Positions 25,901 to 37,508 are shown, counted from the stretch's first letter. The stretch: 37,508 nt of DNA from an uncultured Planctomycetaceae bacterium (GCA_903863885.1 CAIPEB010000774.1:1-37508), one strand, 5' to 3'. Notes: generated from the sequence alone by a model not told the origin. Numbers and translations are program-made.

Positions 25901-27655
25901 GCGGACTTCGACCGGAAACGTGGAGCCGTCCTTACGACGCTGATATCCCGTCAGCGTCATGGGCTCTCCCGGAATCAGTTGACGCCAGGCCTCTTCGGCC
26001 CGGGTCAAGTCGATTTCCGTTTCCACATCGTGCACGCGCAAACGCAGCAATTCCTCCCGGTTGTAGCCAAGGCTGGCGCAGGCTTGCCGGTTGACATCGA
26101 CGAATCGCCCGGACAAATCATGCACAAACAAGGCATCGGCTGCTTGGTCCACATACGCGCGAAAACGGGATTCGCTCTCTTGCAGTGCTGTTTCCGCGTG
26201 CTTTCGACGCGTGATGTCGTGGCGGGTGCCGCGCATCCACAGCGGCTGCCCCTCGTCGGTCCAACTGATCACTTTCCCCCGGTCCCGGACCCAGACCCAG
26301 CTCCCGTCCTTGTGCCTCATGCGGGCCTCGATGTCGCAGTAACCGAGCTCGCCCCGCAGGTGTTTCTCCAGCACCGCTCTGCAATTCTGGAGATCTTCGG
26401 GATGAACGAGCGTTTCCCACGTGTTGACGGACGTCGGGGAGAGTTCCTCCAAGGAATACCCGATGATTTCCGCCCAGCGCTCGTTGAAGATCGTTTCCCC
26501 AGTCTGCATGTTCCATTCCCAAGTCCCGGCATGGTCGGCTTCGATGATGTCCGCCAGACGCCGGCGTTCGTCCTGCAGCGTCTTCTCCGCGTTTCGCCTC
26601 TGTTGCACCTCCACCCGCAACCGGTCATTGGCCTCGAGGAGTTCGGCCGTGCGTTCTGCGACTCGCTGTTCCAACTCCGCATGCGCTTGCGCAAGTGCCC
26701 ATTGTGCCCGGTTACGCTCGGTGATCTCCCGCGCGATACCGATAGTTCCCGAAACACCACCTGTCGAATCGAACAGCGGAGCCTTGAAGGTCTCAAACGT
26801 GCGGAGCGTTCCCTGCCGATCCGGCACGGTTTCCTCCGCTCGAAGCGTTTCCCCCGTAGCGGCTATGGCCCGCTCTTCTTCCCGAAATCGAGCGGCAAGA
26901 TCGGGCGGAAACAGTTCCGCGTCCGTTCGCCCAAGCGACTCGTTCGGTGTCAGTCCCGTATACGCAGACCAGGCCTGGTTTACCGCGACAAGCCGTCCGT
27001 CCAGGTTCTTCATCCAGGCCGGATCTGGGATGTTGTCGAGGATAGCCCGTTGCACCTGTTCGCTATTGCGCAAGGCGGCTTCGGCCTGAGCGTGCGCGGC
27101 ACGGGTACGCAGCGTGGTGATGCCATACGCCAGGTCCGAGGCCAGATCCATCAACAGCGCCACCTCGCTGCGATCAAAGCTGTCGGGTGCCACCGCGTAA
27201 ACCATCAGCGCACCCACGACTTGGCCGTCATGCACCAAGGGCAAAGCTGCTGAACTGGCATATCCGTGCTCGATGGCGGCCTGACGCCACGGGACCATGG
27301 CCGGATCGGTCGCAATGTGGCGCGAGACGACCGCCTGCCCCGTGCGGATACAGGTCCCGGTCGGACCACGTCCCCGCTCGGTGTCCACCCACGTGATGTT
27401 GACGCCCTCAAGATATCCATCGTCACAGCCGGCGTGCGCCACCGGGCGGACCGTCTTGGCTTGGTCTTGTTCGGCAAAACCGACCCACGCAAGGCGGTAC
27501 CCGCCGTGCTCAACCAGGATCTGACATACTCGCGCCAGAAACTCGTTCTCCCGAGTGGCACGCACCAGCGCCTGACTGCACTCGGTTCGTGCCAGGAGGG
27601 CTCGATTCAGGCGGCGGAGTTCGGCTTCCACCGACGGCTGGTTATTGCTGTCCAC
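22922..27655 (-). CDS. Hybrid sensor histidine kinase: GAF, six PAS, HisKA-HATPase, receiver, Hpt
   Basis: The protein has 1577 residues. A GAF domain (about 28-185) is followed by PAS modules near 200-320, 370-495, 496-620, 620-740, 780-905 and 905-1030, several with PAC ends of the DITERK type and separated by coiled coils. The dimerisation domain carries the phospho-acceptor H1065 in [10 protein letters not shown]. The ATPase domain shows the N-box (NLVGNAVKF), [10 protein letters not shown] and [14 protein letters not shown] receiver has D1362 in [13 protein letters not shown]. The C-terminal Hpt domain has H1511 in [14 protein letters not shown]. There is no transmembrane segment, so it should be a cytosolic phosphorelay protein. 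The start is the GTG at 27655, with AGGTGG just upstream. It follows the larger paralogous kinase by 190 bases. No separate output response regulator is nearby, so the phosphate target is unknown. Confidence 0.93.
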   Translation of the reverse strand: MDSNNQPSVEAELRRLNRALLARTECSQALVRATRENEFLARVCQILVEHGGYRLAWVGFAEQDQAKTVRPVAHAGCDDGYLEGVNITWVDTERGRGPTGTCIRTGQAVVSRHIATDPAMVPWRQAAIEHGYASSAALPLVHDGQVVGALMVYAVAPDSFDRSEVALLMDLASDLAYGITTLRTRAAHAQAEAALRNSEQVQRAILDNIPDPAWMKNLDGRLVAVNQAWSAYTGLTPNESLGRTDAELFPPDLAARFREEERAIAATGETLRAEETVPDRQGTLRTFETFKAPLFDSTGGVSGTIGIAREITERNRAQWALAQAHAELEQRVAERTAELLEANDRLRVEVQQRRNAEKTLQDERRRLADIIEADHAGTWEWNMQTGETIFNERWAEIIGYSLEELSPTSVNTWETLVHPEDLQNCRAVLEKHLRGELGYCDIEARMRHKDGSWVWVRDRGKVISWTDEGQPLWMRGTRHDITRRKHAETALQESESRFRAYVDQAADALFVHDLSGRFVDVNRQACASLGYNREELLRLRVHDVETEIDLTRAEEAWRQLIPGEPMTLTGYQRRKDGSTFPVEVRIGSFDLHGQRQCVVLARDITERKEAEETLRKLSQAVKYSPTMIMITDRNGRIEYVNPAWEQASGYSLQEVYEQQPRSLTSGVHSREFYAQLWSEITAGKVWRGEFCNRRKNGELSWEATAIAPVRDDAGNITHFVAVKEDVTERRAMEERMREWNVELERKVTQRTADLVTAQERVAESLALVKQSEEKFRAMFEQSPLGVSLFVGLTGQLLEVNERLTQIIGRTREELATLNWMQITHPDDVQEQLDNMAKLESGELSRVQMKKRYVCPDGSLVWANITIARVVVEAERGSLFLALIEDITQHKEMEDRLRTSEQRHRLLADNSLDVIWTMNLDGKFTYVSPSIERLRGYTPEETIETPLEDIYAPESVAIIRQGLVDARANLQAGLPLGFRTLELQGRHRDGSVIWTEVTATAMYDRDGRFVELLGITRDITERKHAELALLETNLQLQQATARAQELAERAEAASSAKSEFLANMSHEIRTPMNGVIGMTGLLLDTPLNAEQRRYAHTIHASGEALLALLNDILDFSRIEAGRLELEAVDFELPIVLDELTAPLVLQAHEKGLVLKRKVDLNVPTRVCGDPGRLRQILSNLVGNAVKFTERGEICLQTSLLEQTETDFLLRFSVRDTGIGISPEQQQRLFQKFTQADASTTRRYGGTGLGLAIAKDLAELMGGKIGVTSELGVGSEFWFTVRLDRQSTRDLPAGAAFSAGFSPTALPAIRSRGARILVVEDNAVNQDVALGILRKLGLRADAVGDGAEAVELLKTLPYDLVLMDMQMPGIDGLEATRIIRNPQSAVLNHQVPVIAMTANAMRGDRERCLEAGMNGYVSKPVSPQALVEALNAWLPPYATEARSDVSASLALASEPDQGLPVFDRASLLARMMGDESLSDRILVHFLESIPAQIESLRRSLNSGDVAAAKRTAHAIKGAASNVGGERLSRVAFELEQVALAGDLPAAVASLAELCVQFNRFQAAVAQPPQRTDSAGRAET

Positions 27656-27845
27656 GTCGCCACCTATCCGAGTCGCGAGGCAATTCGATCAATTCCCTCC
27701 GGCAAAAAACCGGCGAGTTTCGTTCCTTGTCCAGTTCATGCGCTCAGCTTATCCAATTCAGCCGACAACTTCTCCACGACGCGGCCAGAGATCTCGTCGA
27801 AGTTGTCCAACGGCTGGTCCACACATACCCACCTGCGAAGACACG

Positions 27846-30800
27846 TCAGCGATCAGCGGCGGTCGAGCTGTTGCGGTCGTTCGATGCCGTGACGCTCTGA
27901 AACCGTTCAAACTGTATTTCGAGTTCCTTCAGTTGTGCGGTCGCATTAGCCAGATCTCCGGCGCGGGCGGCCGACTCCAAGGCGAAAGCCACCCGTCGCA
28001 GGCATTCACCGCCAACATTAGCGGCCGCTCCCTTGATGCTGTGAGCCCGACTCCGAGCTGCGTCAAGGTTTCCGGCTTCCACACTCTGACGAATCAACTT
28101 GATCTGTTGCGGAGTGGTTGCCAGAAAAGCGGTGATGATTGACTTGGCCAATTCTTCGTCGTTCATTAATCTGGCCAACAGGTCAGCTCGATCAAAGATC
28201 GGCGCCGTCGACTCGCCATCCTCGGCCGTGACGTTCGCCGTCGAAGGCTCCGCCAAGGGCCTCGTTTCGCCCACAGTTTCGTGTGGCAACCAGTTGCTCA
28301 ACGTCCGGACCAGATCCTCCAGCGATACCGGCTTGCTAATGTAGTCGTTCATGCCCGCGTCCAGGCACTTTTCACGGTCGCCGCGCATCGCATTAGCCGT
28401 CATGGCAATGATCGGTATCTGGCGATTTCGGACGGGCGAGTGCGGCTTTCGAATCTGTCGCGTGGCTTCCAATCCATCCATTTCCGGCATCTGCACGTCC
28501 ATAAGCACCAGATCGTAGGGAAGCGTTTGGAGTGCCTCGATGGCTTCGATGCCGTCCGCTACGGCGTCAGCACGCAAGCCCAACTTGCGCAACATGCCCA
28601 GCGCCACTTCCCGATTGATCATGTTGTCTTCGGCCACGAGGATCCTCGCCCCCTGTCGCCCCACGGCGGGCAACTTACTAAGAGGAGCACCTGCCGACGG
28701 TGCCGGCTGCGAGACCGCGTCCTTCGGCGGCGGTTGAGATGCGCACTTGCCCAGTCGCACGTTGAACCAGAACGCCGATCCCTCCCCTACGGCGCTGGTC
28801 ACACCGATTTCGCCCCCCATCATTTCCACCAACTCTTTGGCAATGGCCAGTCCGAGTCCGGTGCCGCCGTAGCGGCGAGTCATTGACGAGTCTGCCTGAG
28901 TGAACTTTTCAAACAATCTCGGCTGCTGTTCGGGCGCAATACCGATCCCCGTGTCGTGAACGGTGAAACGAACCTCGACGTCCGTGGCGGTTTCCGACAT
29001 CAGACGGGCCTGCAAGGATACCCATCCCTGCTCCGTGAACTTCACCGCATTGCCGGCTAAGTTCAGCAGAACCTGACGCAGACGACTGTTGTCGCCACTG
29101 ACCCAGGACGGTACATCGGGTTCGGCGATGCAGAGGAATTCGACTCCCTTGCTTCGGGCACGCATCGCGAGCGGTTCGGCGACTTCTTTCAGCAGCTCCC
29201 GCAAATCGAACTCGACAATCTCCAGTTCGAGCTTGCCGGACTCGATTTTCGAGATGTCCAGGATGTCGTTCACCAGGACCAGCAGGGCATCGCCGCTGCC
29301 GCGGATCGTCTCGGCATACCGCCGCTGTTCGTCGCTCAGTTCGGTTTCCAGGAGCAGCCCCGTCATGCCGATCACGCCATTCATGGGGGTGCGGATTTCA
29401 TGGCTCATGGTGGCCAGGAATTGACTCTTGGCTGCGTTCGCCGCGTCCGCGAGCTGCTTGGCCGTACGCAGGCTTATTTCCATCTGTTTCCGCTCGGTGA
29501 TATCCCGCGCGATCCCGATCGTGCTGGTGACGCGCCCCCCTGAATTGAACAGAGGGGCCTTGAACGTTTCGAACGTTCGCGGAACCCCGTGCTGATCCGC
29601 TACGGTTTCCTCCGCACGGAACGGCTTCCCGTGTGTTGCGACGGACTGCTCCTCTTCGCGAAACCTGGCGGCAACATCCGCGGGAAACAGCTCAGAATCT
29701 GCTCGGCCAAGCGTCTCGGCCGAGGTCTGGCCCATGAACGTGAGCCACGCTCTATTCACCGCCTCGAAACGTCCCTCCACGCTTTTCACCCACGCTGGAT
29801 CCGGGATGTTGTCGAGAATTGTGCGCTGCAGTTGTTCGCTCGATCGCAACGACGCTTCGGCCTGAGCGTGCGCGGCACGGACGCGCAGCATGGTGATGCC
29901 GTACGCCAGGTCCGCGGCCAGATCGGTCAGCAATTCGACCTCACTGCGATCGAAGCAGTCCGGCGTTGCCGCGTACACTGTAAGCGATCCCAGGACCTGA
30001 CCATCATGCATCAGAGGCAAAGCCGCCACACTGGCGTAGCCGTGCCGGAGTGCGGCCTGGCGCCACGGCGCCATGGACGGATCCGTGGCAATGTGGCGTG
30101 CGACCACCGCTTGGCCCGTTCGGATACAGGTCCCGACCGGCCCCCGTCCCCGCTCGGTATCGGACCAGGTGATATTGACGGACTCCACGTATCCGGAATC
30201 ATAACCCGCCATCGCCACGGGCTGCACGGTCTTGTCCTCGTCAAACTCGGCGTATCCGACCCATGCCAATCGATAACCACCCTGCTCTACCAGGATTCGG
30301 CATACCTGCTCCAGGAACGCCTCCTCCTGTGTGGCCCGCACGAGCGCTTGGCCGCATTGAGTGCGCGCGATCAGGGCTCGATTCAGTCTGCGCAGTTCCC
30401 CTTGCGCGCAAATGCGCTCGGTGATATCCAGCATCGTACCCACCATGCGCCGCGGTTTGTTGTCGGCCTCCCGGGCCACGACCTTTCCGACACTCCGATG
30501 CCAGCGGATTTCACGCGACTTGGTGATCACTCGGTGTTCGATGTGATACGCAGGGACGCGACCTGCGAGACAGTCCTGGTACGCCTGAAGTACGTCCGCG
30601 GAATCATCGGGATGCAGACAATCCTCCCACAGCGTGGGTCTCTTTGACGCCTCGTCTGGCGTATAGCCAAGGAGGCTTAACGCTTGAGCGTTGTACACAA
30701 CGTTCCCGGTCACCAGATTTCGATCCCACAGTCCCTCGTTGTTGGCTTCGAGCGCCAGACGCAGCCGCTCCTCGCTTTCGCGCAGCGCCTCCTCAGTCCT

Positions 30801-33800
30801 CTTTCGCCGGGTGATGTCCTCGACAAGCGCCAGATACGTCGGGCCGACGCCTGACTCGACAACTACCTGGGCGATCGTGACGTTGGCCCATACGAAAGTG
30901 CCATTGGGCCGGATGTAGCGTTTCATCACCTGAACGCTCGGCAAATCTCCGCCCGCCAACTTCGCCAACTGCTCCTGTTGCGCCTGAATGTCATCCGGAT
31001 GAGTGATCTCCGTCCAGTTGAGCGTGGCCAGTTCCTCCCGAGTTCGTCCCGTGATCTGCAGGAAACGTTCGTTTACGGCGAGCAAATGCCCGGTCAGCCC
31101 TACGGTCAACGACACACCGAGCGGCGACTGGTCGAATATGGCCCGGAACTTCTCTTCAGACTGCGTCATCTGTGCCAGTGACTGCATGACGCGGACCTGC
31201 GCCGCAGCCAGTTCGGCGGTGCGTTCCGCTACTTTTTGTTCCAGTGTGACGTTCCATTGACGCAGGTGATTGTCCAACTCGCGGCGTTTCGTGATGTCTT
31301 CTTTGATCCCCACGTAATGCGTAATCTCGCCGCCGTCGTTGCGCACGGGAGCAATGGCCGCAGATTCCCAATACAGTTCACCGTTCTTCCGACGGTTGCA
31401 GAACTCGCCGCGCCAGACTTTTCCCTCGGCAATCTCATTCCACAGGCGAGTGTAGAACTCGTTGGAATGAAGGCCGGATTTTAAGACTCGCGGATTCTGC
31501 CCGTGCACCTCGCGCAAGCTGTAGCCGGTAATCCGCTCCCACGCCGGGTTGACGTACTCCACCCTTCCCAAGTGGTCCGTGATCACGATCATCGACGGAC
31601 TGTGGGTGACAGCCAGGGACAGTTTGTACAACGTCTCTTCCGTCTTTTTGCGATCGGTAATGTCGCGTGCCAGGGCGACGTATCGCCGCTGGCCTTCGAG
31701 GTGATAGCAGGCGACCCGGACTTCCACGGGAAACGTGGAGCCGTCTTTGCGACGGTGTCGCCCCATCAGTGTCACGAATTCTCCGGGAACCATGTCACGC
31801 CAAGTTGTTCGGACCTGGTCCAACTCCATTCCAGTTTCCAGGTCGCCGACACCCAATTCCAGCAGTTCGTCCCGGCGGTAACCCAGACTCGCACAGACCT
31901 GCGGGTTGACTTCGAGGATTCGTCCCGCCAAGTCGTGCACAACCATTGCATCGGCGGCGTGATCTACATAAGCGCGAAAACGTGCTTCGCTATCTCGGAG
32001 CAGTTGTTCGGTGTGCTTGCGATCGGTGATATCGAGAATCGCTCCGACGCCGCCAATCACCCGACCATCGGCGTCATGCAACGGCGTCGCGCTGATCAAC
32101 GCGGTCCAGCGTCGGCCGCTCGCCAGTACCGCCTCGATCTCCATGGGAGGCACATCTCGATTCTCGGCCGTGGCGATTTGCATCGGCTGCTGCTCAGGAC
32201 GGAGTTCATTCCCCAGATGAAAATAGCGATGCGACAGTGGCGAGGCGGCCGACGTCGACACGTTGGTCTCCGGGGTGATCTCGAGCATCCGGGCCGCGGC
32301 GGGATTCGCGCGGATGACCTGACACAATGGGTCTTCCGCAACGACAACACCGATGGGGATTGAATTCACCAACTGGTACAGTCGCTTATTCGCCTGAGCC
32401 AGTTCCCCGGTGCGCTGGGCGACCCGCTGCTCTAATCCATCTCGAGCCGCTCGCAACTCATCTTCCATCCGCCTGCGTTCCGTGACGTCCAGGTGGGTGC
32501 CGGACATCCGTGTCGCCCGCCCCTGGCTGTCTCGACGGACGATTCTCGCCCGGTCCAGGATCCAGTGGTAATTGCCGTCACGGGCCCGCATGCGGTACTC
32601 GACTTCATGGACTGCAGTCCGTCCCATGACGTTGTCTTCGACAGACTGCCACGCCCGCTCGCGATCATCGGGGTGAAGGAGGTTCAACCAGCTGTCTGCC
32701 GTGGCTTCGTCAACTTCGTCGAGCGTGTATCCCAGCATCTCGGCCCAGTAACTGTTGCGTGTGACTTCGCCGGATTCCACGTTCCAGTCCCAGGTGCCGA
32801 GTCGGCTGCCCTCCAGCACGAACCTCAGGCTTTCTTCGCTGTTGCACAGATCGGCTTCCGCCCGTTTGCGTTCGCTGATGTCGCGCCAGAAGCAGTACAG
32901 CACGGGATGGTTCTGTATGTCGATGGCCTGCGCCGTGACATGCACATCACGAAGTAATCCCTCCCGGGTCCGTTGCCTCGTCTCGAAGTCGATTCGCCCC
33001 GTGCGCAACACTTCCGCGATGCGGGCCTGGATGGCTTCGGGGGTATCCACTGCGTCGATGTCGGAAAGGCAGATGTTGGCGAATTCTTCGCGGGAATACC
33101 CTAATTGCCCACATGCGGCCTCGTTGAATTCCGCGACCCGAGCCGTGTCAGGATCGATAATCACGATCCCGTCAGGGGCACGCTCGAATAGAATTTTGCG
33201 GCGGCTGGCTTCTTCCGCGAGCCTGGCCTCGGCTTGTACGCGATCAGTGATGTCGCGCACCACGCAGGTCACTCCGTTGCCCCGGGCGGAACCATACACC
33301 AAAACCGTCGCACGCAATTCGAACCACGACGGCCCCTGCGGCAACTCCAGCCGATAAACGGCGTCGGCCATCTCACCCGTCCGCAGTGTCTGTTGCAGCG
33401 CACTCTCGATGCAAGTCAGCGCGTCCTGAGGAAGGCCGACTTCATCCAGCCGCCTGCCGATGAACTGTTCGGGCGGGATGAGCAGCAGATCCGGGTGACC
33501 TTGATGGTACTCTCGAATTCGGAGATCCTGGTCCAATACGAAGATCAGGTCTTCCAAGCTGGCGATCAGGGATCGCAATCTGTTTTCACTTTCGTGTCTT
33601 GCGGCCTCGGCCCGCCTGCGTTCCGAAATGTCGCGAGTGACACCGTGGATTTCGATCGCTCCGGTATCGGGATTCAAGACATAATGCGACACCACCTCGG
33701 TCCAGACGGTGGAGCCGTCCTTGCAGAGTTGCTCGAGTTCATTAATGGAAAACCTGCCCGAAGAAATCGCGCCGGCTCGAAACGCCGCGAGACTTTCCGC

Positions 33801-35114
33801 TCTCAGGCGACGGACCAACTCGCGGCTGTCATCGCTCAGTGCAGCATCCAACGGGGCGGCAAGGATCTCCTCCGGCGTGTAGCCTCGCAAGGCCTGGACG
33901 GACGGACTGACGTAGAGAAAACGCTCGGTCTCGGCATCGAGTGTCCAAATCACGTCCTTCATACTTTCGGTCAAGGTGCGGAATTGAGCCTCACGCACCG
34001 CAAGTGCCGTTCGCGATTCCTGCAACTGCCGCAGGCTCCGCCGCAAACGCCGATTAAGGACGAGAACGGGAGCGGCCATGCCGGCGCCGATGCTGGCCAA
34101 TCCCAGCGCCCCGGCGATTACCAGGTACACCCAAGTCGGGAGTTTCCGCCGGTTTGGATCGTAGAGGAATTCGTCCAGGTCGACACCGGCGGGCATGGCA
34201 CCGGTTTCCGCGCAGATCTTTGCAACATGCCGCCATCGTTCCGGATGCATGTAGCCAAGTTCGACGAGGTCGTCTTGGATCAGCGATCGCAGCTCCGCCG
34301 CCTCGCGAATGAAGTGGTCGCGGGGCAGCGTCTTCGGGTAGTGCGTCAACATCCAATCGGTGATTTCGTCTGGATGTGACATGGCGTACTTCCACCCGCG
34401 AAGGCTTGCGGCCCGAAACGCAGCCACCCTCTGCGGATGGTCTCGCAATTCCTGTTTCGACGTGAACAGATTGTCGCCGTAGAAATCAATGCCGGCCGAA
34501 CGAGGAGAATAGACTCGGTGGGAGAAATGGCGACGCTCTAATTCAGCGAGGTGATCCCACCGGTACTCGGCAACCGCGTCCGCCCGGCCGCTGATCAGGC
34601 TGTCAACAGGCGACTCGTTCTTGACGAGGAACACTTTGCTGCGGTCCAGGCCCTCTCGCTGCAAATACGCCCAGAGCTCAACATCCCCTGGTTCAATCAT
34701 CACCCGTTTGCCGGTCAAATCGCGCACGCTGCCCGTGTCGCGTTCTCCTCGGGCGATCAACACCCGCGGCGAATGCTGGAAGATCACGGCCAGAACCACG
34801 ACGGGCTTGCCCGCCGCGTACGACAGCAGCAGCCGACTGTCGCCTACCCCATATTGGGCCTCGCCGGAAACCACCGAGTCCGCCAGATCGGTTCGAGCCG
34901 TGCCTTCCCGGAATTTCACGTCCAGGCCCATGTCGCGGTAATAACCGAGTTTTGTCGCGGCGTAGTAGCCGGCAAATTGAAAGGCGTGCGCCGATTTCAG
35001 CTGCAGCGTTACGGTATCGTGGCCCGACACCGGCTTCGAGGGCAGCGAGGCAATCAGCAGGCTCACTGCGGTCCGCACCGCGAAATCCAACACGATCTTC
35101 CGGTCGTGAAACAT
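27846..35114 (-). CDS. Giant hybrid histidine kinase with NMT1/THI5-like periplasmic sensor and about ten PAS domains
   Basis: The protein has 2422 residues. A signal-like N-terminus is followed by an NMT1/THI5 (SsuA-like) solute-binding domain (about 35-320: [20 protein letters not shown], then GVGDSRLLL). A transmembrane helix covers about 326-350. PAS modules start near 374, 506, 635, 755, 914, 1043, 1165, 1320 and 1450; a GAF (about 1590-1740) and another PAS (about 1756) follow. The kinase core has H1905 in [10 protein letters not shown], with NLAGNAVKF and [14 protein letters not shown] receiver has D2206 in [13 protein letters not shown] and an Hpt has H2358 in [13 protein letters not shown]. 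The THI5 fold binds pyrimidine thiamine precursors in known proteins; related domains bind sulfonates, so the ligand here is open. ATG at 35114; the ribosome-binding site is weak. It begins 60 bases after the truncated third kinase and may once have been in its transcript. Confidence 0.93.
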   Translation of the reverse strand: MFHDRKIVLDFAVRTAVSLLIASLPSKPVSGHDTVTLQLKSAHAFQFAGYYAATKLGYYRDMGLDVKFREGTARTDLADSVVSGEAQYGVGDSRLLLSYAAGKPVVVLAVIFQHSPRVLIARGERDTGSVRDLTGKRVMIEPGDVELWAYLQREGLDRSKVFLVKNESPVDSLISGRADAVAEYRWDHLAELERRHFSHRVYSPRSAGIDFYGDNLFTSKQELRDHPQRVAAFRAASLRGWKYAMSHPDEITDWMLTHYPKTLPRDHFIREAAELRSLIQDDLVELGYMHPERWRHVAKICAETGAMPAGVDLDEFLYDPNRRKLPTWVYLVIAGALGLASIGAGMAAPVLVLNRRLRRSLRQLQESRTALAVREAQFRTLTESMKDVIWTLDAETERFLYVSPSVQALRGYTPEEILAAPLDAALSDDSRELVRRLRAESLAAFRAGAISSGRFSINELEQLCKDGSTVWTEVVSHYVLNPDTGAIEIHGVTRDISERRRAEAARHESENRLRSLIASLEDLIFVLDQDLRIREYHQGHPDLLLIPPEQFIGRRLDEVGLPQDALTCIESALQQTLRTGEMADAVYRLELPQGPSWFELRATVLVYGSARGNGVTCVVRDITDRVQAEARLAEEASRRKILFERAPDGIVIIDPDTARVAEFNEAACGQLGYSREEFANICLSDIDAVDTPEAIQARIAEVLRTGRIDFETRQRTREGLLRDVHVTAQAIDIQNHPVLYCFWRDISERKRAEADLCNSEESLRFVLEGSRLGTWDWNVESGEVTRNSYWAEMLGYTLDEVDEATADSWLNLLHPDDRERAWQSVEDNVMGRTAVHEVEYRMRARDGNYHWILDRARIVRRDSQGRATRMSGTHLDVTERRRMEDELRAARDGLEQRVAQRTGELAQANKRLYQLVNSIPIGVVVAEDPLCQVIRANPAAARMLEITPETNVSTSAASPLSHRYFHLGNELRPEQQPMQIATAENRDVPPMEIEAVLASGRRWTALISATPLHDADGRVIGGVGAILDITDRKHTEQLLRDSEARFRAYVDHAADAMVVHDLAGRILEVNPQVCASLGYRRDELLELGVGDLETGMELDQVRTTWRDMVPGEFVTLMGRHRRKDGSTFPVEVRVACYHLEGQRRYVALARDITDRKKTEETLYKLSLAVTHSPSMIVITDHLGRVEYVNPAWERITGYSLREVHGQNPRVLKSGLHSNEFYTRLWNEIAEGKVWRGEFCNRRKNGELYWESAAIAPVRNDGGEITHYVGIKEDITKRRELDNHLRQWNVTLEQKVAERTAELAAAQVRVMQSLAQMTQSEEKFRAIFDQSPLGVSLTVGLTGHLLAVNERFLQITGRTREELATLNWTEITHPDDIQAQQEQLAKLAGGDLPSVQVMKRYIRPNGTFVWANVTIAQVVVESGVGPTYLALVEDITRRKRTEEALRESEERLRLALEANNEGLWDRNLVTGNVVYNAQALSLLGYTPDEASKRPTLWEDCLHPDDSADVLQAYQDCLAGRVPAYHIEHRVITKSREIRWHRSVGKVVAREADNKPRRMVGTMLDITERICAQGELRRLNRALIARTQCGQALVRATQEEAFLEQVCRILVEQGGYRLAWVGYAEFDEDKTVQPVAMAGYDSGYVESVNITWSDTERGRGPVGTCIRTGQAVVARHIATDPSMAPWRQAALRHGYASVAALPLMHDGQVLGSLTVYAATPDCFDRSEVELLTDLAADLAYGITMLRVRAAHAQAEASLRSSEQLQRTILDNIPDPAWVKSVEGRFEAVNRAWLTFMGQTSAETLGRADSELFPADVAARFREEEQSVATHGKPFRAEETVADQHGVPRTFETFKAPLFNSGGRVTSTIGIARDITERKQMEISLRTAKQLADAANAAKSQFLATMSHEIRTPMNGVIGMTGLLLETELSDEQRRYAETIRGSGDALLVLVNDILDISKIESGKLELEIVEFDLRELLKEVAEPLAMRARSKGVEFLCIAEPDVPSWVSGDNSRLRQVLLNLAGNAVKFTEQGWVSLQARLMSETATDVEVRFTVHDTGIGIAPEQQPRLFEKFTQADSSMTRRYGGTGLGLAIAKELVEMMGGEIGVTSAVGEGSAFWFNVRLGKCASQPPPKDAVSQPAPSAGAPLSKLPAVGRQGARILVAEDNMINREVALGMLRKLGLRADAVADGIEAIEALQTLPYDLVLMDVQMPEMDGLEATRQIRKPHSPVRNRQIPIIAMTANAMRGDREKCLDAGMNDYISKPVSLEDLVRTLSNWLPHETVGETRPLAEPSTANVTAEDGESTAPIFDRADLLARLMNDEELAKSIITAFLATTPQQIKLIRQSVEAGNLDAARSRAHSIKGAAANVGGECLRRVAFALESAARAGDLANATAQLKELEIQFERFQSVTASNDRNSSTAADR

Positions 35115-35174
35115 ATGGCTCTGCCCCGAGTGCGCGAGGTAATGCTCCAGCCAGCGGCCAGGTCCGATTGTTCT

Positions 35175-35817
35175 TCATGGGCGACGATGCGTTTGGATGG
35201 CATCCTGCAATCGCTCGAACTGCAACTGCAATTCGGCCAAATGACCCTTTGCCACGTTCCAGTCTCTAACGTGCACCGCTTGCTCCATCTCCCGCGCAAC
35301 ACATCGTAGTCGTTCACCGTCCACGTTGGCCGCTGCGCCTTTGATGGCATGTGCGGTGAGTTCGGCACGCTTTGCGTCTTCTGTTTCCACCGCTTGGCGC
35401 AGTAAATCCAATTGCTCGGGCATGGATGTCAAGAACTGGTCGAGCACACTGGAGACGAGTTCTTCGTCATCCATCAAGCGGGCCTGAACTTTCGCGTGAT
35501 CGTAGACCGGCACCTCCGACGACGCCGGTTCACCGACGTCGTTCAGACCTGCCGATATCGAGGGCATCCGGTGGGCCGCGGGCAGCCACGTATTCAAGGC
35601 TTCGATCAGGGCGGGCGGGGAAATGGGTTTGGTAACGTAGTCGTTCATGCCCGTCTGCAGGCAATACTCGCGATCACCAAGCATAGCGTGTGCCGTCATC
35701 GCGATAATGGGGATCTTGGGATTAAGTACCGACGTCTGCGGGTCGCGGATGATCCGCGTGGCTTCCAATCCGTCCATTTCGGGCATCTGCACGTCCATCA
35801 GGACCAGATCGTAGGGC
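35175..35817 (-). pseudogene. 3' fragment of a third hybrid kinase (receiver C-part and Hpt), cut by an insertion sequence
   Basis: The frame is open from the stop at 35175 to 35817, where the insertion sequence begins in the middle of a receiver domain. The fragment starts [16 protein letters not shown], containing the phospho-acceptor Asp, and keeps the rest of the receiver ([18 protein letters not shown]). A complete Hpt domain with [14 protein letters not shown] follows. In the two intact paralogs a [10 protein letters not shown] sequence occurs at the same place, so the Leu codon is split after its last base by the insertion. The upstream kinase part should lie beyond the window. An internal ATG at 35798 could give a 207-residue Hpt-like protein, but lacks the receiver's first half, so a functional product is doubtful. 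Confidence 0.88.
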
Positions 35818-35835
35818 TGGCCTGACAGAAAGTTT
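35818..35835 (+). repeat. Left terminal inverted repeat of the insertion sequence
   Basis: TGGCCTGACAGAAAGTTT. The first 9 bases are identical to the opposite end and 15 of 18 match overall. Confidence 0.85.
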
Positions 35836-37438
35836 AAGCAGCGGCAGCCTTTGACGTTGCGCTGTTTTGCGTTTTGTTTCTGGCTTCGCGATAGACGCGT
35901 TGTCGTTTGGCAGTCACGGTATTGATCAGATGCGTCTTAGTCCATTGTCTTACGTCGGCGACTTTGATGCGACGGAAGCTCGCAGCCACTTCCTTGGAAG
36001 TTGTTGGGCGCAATAACGTGGGAAAGGTCAATATGAGGCTGGTGAATCCGCTCCTGGAGTGTTGCTTTTCGAGTTGCTTGTACAGCGCGAAACTGGATTC
36101 GAGAATCTCCGTACTCATCGGCAGTCGTTCGTTCGGGCGAAGCTTCGGTTCATATTGACGAAGGCACTCGACGATGGTGTTGGCCAGACGCTGGCTCATG
36201 GAATAAGGCTCGATGTGGGCAAGGAGTTTCTGGCACTGCTTCGCCGCGCCTCGAAAGATCCCGTTCTCGTTGATGAACGTGAGTGCAATGGAAACAACTT
36301 CTTGACACGCTTGCCACTTCTGAATGCTCGAAGCAAACGGACGGAGCCAACCCAGTTTCTCTTCGAATCGGTCTTCCGTGATACCCTTGCGACTTTCGGA
36401 TTCCGGGTGGTCCAGGTGCCACAGTGCCGTTTGTGCCCAATGAATGACCGGCTTCAGATTCATGAAGCGCGCCTTCGGTTTGAAGGCGCGCGGAATGAAG
36501 GACGCCAGTTCCGTCTGCTGCAGGGCGGAACGCATGCCACCCAACTGCTTGGCAAACGCCTGATATTGCGGATCCCCGGACAGAAGGGCCTCGAACTTGT
36601 TCGCCAGAAGATGTTTGGCGTCGCGAATCACCAGCGGCCTTTCCTGCGGTGTTCCCAGCGTTTCCGCAGGTTCTCGCAACTCGACGGCCCCGTCGGACAC
36701 AATGCTCCGAGGCTGACCGTACTCCTCCGCCAGTTTCTGGTACACCTTCGCCATGTCTTCGCGTTTCCATGCCTCGCCGGGCATCACCTCCAGCACCTCC
36801 ACGTCCTGATGACGCAGCGGTCCCTTCCAACGCGACAACTTGGCCTCGGGCACTCGAAGTACCGCCAGCACTTTTTCCTTTCCGATTTGGTTGGTGTGAT
36901 CCACCAGCCAAACGCCTCCCGGGACCTTCTTGGCGTTCCGCATCCGATCCAGGCCAATTCGCTGCATCCAGTTGCGGATTGTCTCGTACGTCGGGATTTT
37001 GACCTTCACACCCAACCAATCAAACACGATGCGCAGTACTCGGCTCGTCGGTCGCAGACCGATTACACGGGCAAGATTGACACACAACTCGATCTGGCCC
37101 GCTCCATACTGTTGCCACCGCGGTACGTCGCCCAACGGCAATTTCCATGGCTGCGGCTGCGCGAGCTGCGTCTCCAACTCGTGAATCCGCTCCTGCAACC
37201 GGGCGTTCTCTCCTTCGAGCCCTGTTCGACTTGCCTCCAACTGCGCAATTCTCCCGAGCGACTCCTGCAAGCATCGCCTGACTTCATAATATCTCGCGCG
37301 CCAACCCCCTCGCCCCAAATGGATACTTCTGGCCAAAGCCGACAAACGTGTCTTGCATTGCGACCTGAACTTCGTCCATGATGATCCCACTGTTGCGCTC
37401 CTTCGCGATTGGGCGTACCAATCAGTTTGTTTACCCAA
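35834..37438 (-). CDS. Transposase, DDE-type
   Basis: The protein has 534 residues. A coiled-coil N-terminal region (about 55-92) is followed by a DNA-binding-like part ([19 protein letters not shown]) and an RNase H-like core. D180 lies in [13 protein letters not shown] and D249 in [10 protein letters not shown]. Two glutamates, E444 and E447, in [15 protein letters not shown] are candidates for the third catalytic residue. The gene fills the element between the inverted repeats. Its frame opens with a TTG at 37438, with AAAGGAAAA about 18 bases upstream; a GTG at 37390 is the main alternative, so the start is uncertain. The reading frame is intact with no frameshift, so the copy could be active. 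The IS family is not recognised. Confidence 0.85.
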   Translation of the reverse strand: MGKQTDWYAQSRRSATVGSSWTKFRSQCKTRLSALARSIHLGRGGWRARYYEVRRCLQESLGRIAQLEASRTGLEGENARLQERIHELETQLAQPQPWKLPLGDVPRWQQYGAGQIELCVNLARVIGLRPTSRVLRIVFDWLGVKVKIPTYETIRNWMQRIGLDRMRNAKKVPGGVWLVDHTNQIGKEKVLAVLRVPEAKLSRWKGPLRHQDVEVLEVMPGEAWKREDMAKVYQKLAEEYGQPRSIVSDGAVELREPAETLGTPQERPLVIRDAKHLLANKFEALLSGDPQYQAFAKQLGGMRSALQQTELASFIPRAFKPKARFMNLKPVIHWAQTALWHLDHPESESRKGITEDRFEEKLGWLRPFASSIQKWQACQEVVSIALTFINENGIFRGAAKQCQKLLAHIEPYSMSQRLANTIVECLRQYEPKLRPNERLPMSTEILESSFALYKQLEKQHSRSGFTSLILTFPTLLRPTTSKEVAASFRRIKVADVRQWTKTHLINTVTAKRQRVYREARNKTQNSATSKAAAA

Positions 37439-37490
37439 GGAAGCGCAACAGCTTTTCCTTTCTGAATCAAGTCAAACTGGCGAACCTAAG

Positions 37491-37508
37491 AAAATTTTCG
37501 TCAGGCCA
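37491..37508 (-). repeat. Right terminal inverted repeat of the insertion sequence
   Basis: Read on the minus strand from the outer end it is TGGCCTGACGAAAATTTT. Its outer end coincides with the last base of the window. Confidence 0.85.

Larger units (their letters stand above)
35818..37508. mobile_element. Complete insertion sequence, 1691 bp, one transposase gene
   Basis: The element is bounded by terminal inverted repeats that start TGGCCTGAC at both outer ends: 35818-35826 on the plus strand and 37500-37508 on the minus strand. Over 18 positions the ends match at 15. It carries one transposase gene on the minus strand covering nearly its whole length. The target duplication cannot be read because the base after the right end is outside the window. 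I cannot name the IS family with confidence. Confidence 0.88.

Noticed and set aside
25169-27253. A 694-codon plus-strand frame opposite the 1577-residue kinase
   Set aside because: Covers conserved PAS domains on the other strand; its composition is that of a shadow frame.

Overview
The window reads as a high-GC chromosomal segment from a heterotrophic, glycan-degrading bacterium. It is most likely a planctomycete or a relative in the PVC group (Verrucomicrobiota, Lentisphaerota). That placement is an inference from the gene families present: DUF5054 and DUF6807 proteins, GH101-, GH95- and GH29-type enzymes, a SOUL protein, giant multi-PAS hybrid kinases. No rRNA, tRNA or ribosomal marker is present to confirm it. 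I see no CRISPR array.

Layout. (1) 1-1578, minus: the 5' part of a secreted GH101-like endo-alpha-N-acetylgalactosaminidase, cut by the window edge. (2) 5679-1824, minus: a compact four-gene operon in the order SOUL heme-binding protein, ECF sigma factor, cobalamin-binding protein, NAD(P)-binding SDR/DUF2867 protein. The cobalamin protein carries the Wx9EH signature of CarH/LitR-type B12 photoreceptors but no DNA-binding domain. A secreted fasciclin (FAS1) gene diverges from the operon at 5959-6483 and ends in a clear intrinsic terminator. (3) 6827-22410: a glycan-utilisation block. It holds a GH95-like enzyme, a small TM1266/NikR-like protein, an MGH1/GH63-like (alpha/alpha)6 enzyme with an N-terminal beta-sandwich, a GH38-related DUF5054 protein, a divergent very large CBM9-LamG-TIM-type protein, a DUF6807 (PmoA-like) protein and a GH29 alpha-L-fucosidase. 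Almost all have signal peptides. (4) 22515-22921: a probable gene remnant. (5) 22922-35817: three consecutive hybrid histidine kinase genes of one paralogous family. The first to be transcribed survives only as a 3' fragment, the second is 2422 residues long with a periplasmic NMT1/THI5-like sensor, and the third is 1577 residues. (6) 35818-37508: a complete insertion sequence with terminal inverted repeats. It interrupts the first kinase in its receiver domain, and its outer end is the last base of the window.

How the genes may work together. The SOUL-sigma-B12-SDR operon looks like a light- or B12-responsive stress switch in which the B12 protein could act directly on the adjacent ECF sigma factor, as an anti-sigma or co-regulator. 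The glycosidase block would suit stepwise removal of fucose, mannose and N-acetylgalactosamine from mucin-like or other host/algal glycoconjugates. The kinases are unlinked in function as far as the sequence shows. The second has a sensor of the pyrimidine/thiamine-precursor-binding fold family and up to ten PAS modules, and the two intact kinases carry the same PAS/GAF blocks in a permuted order.
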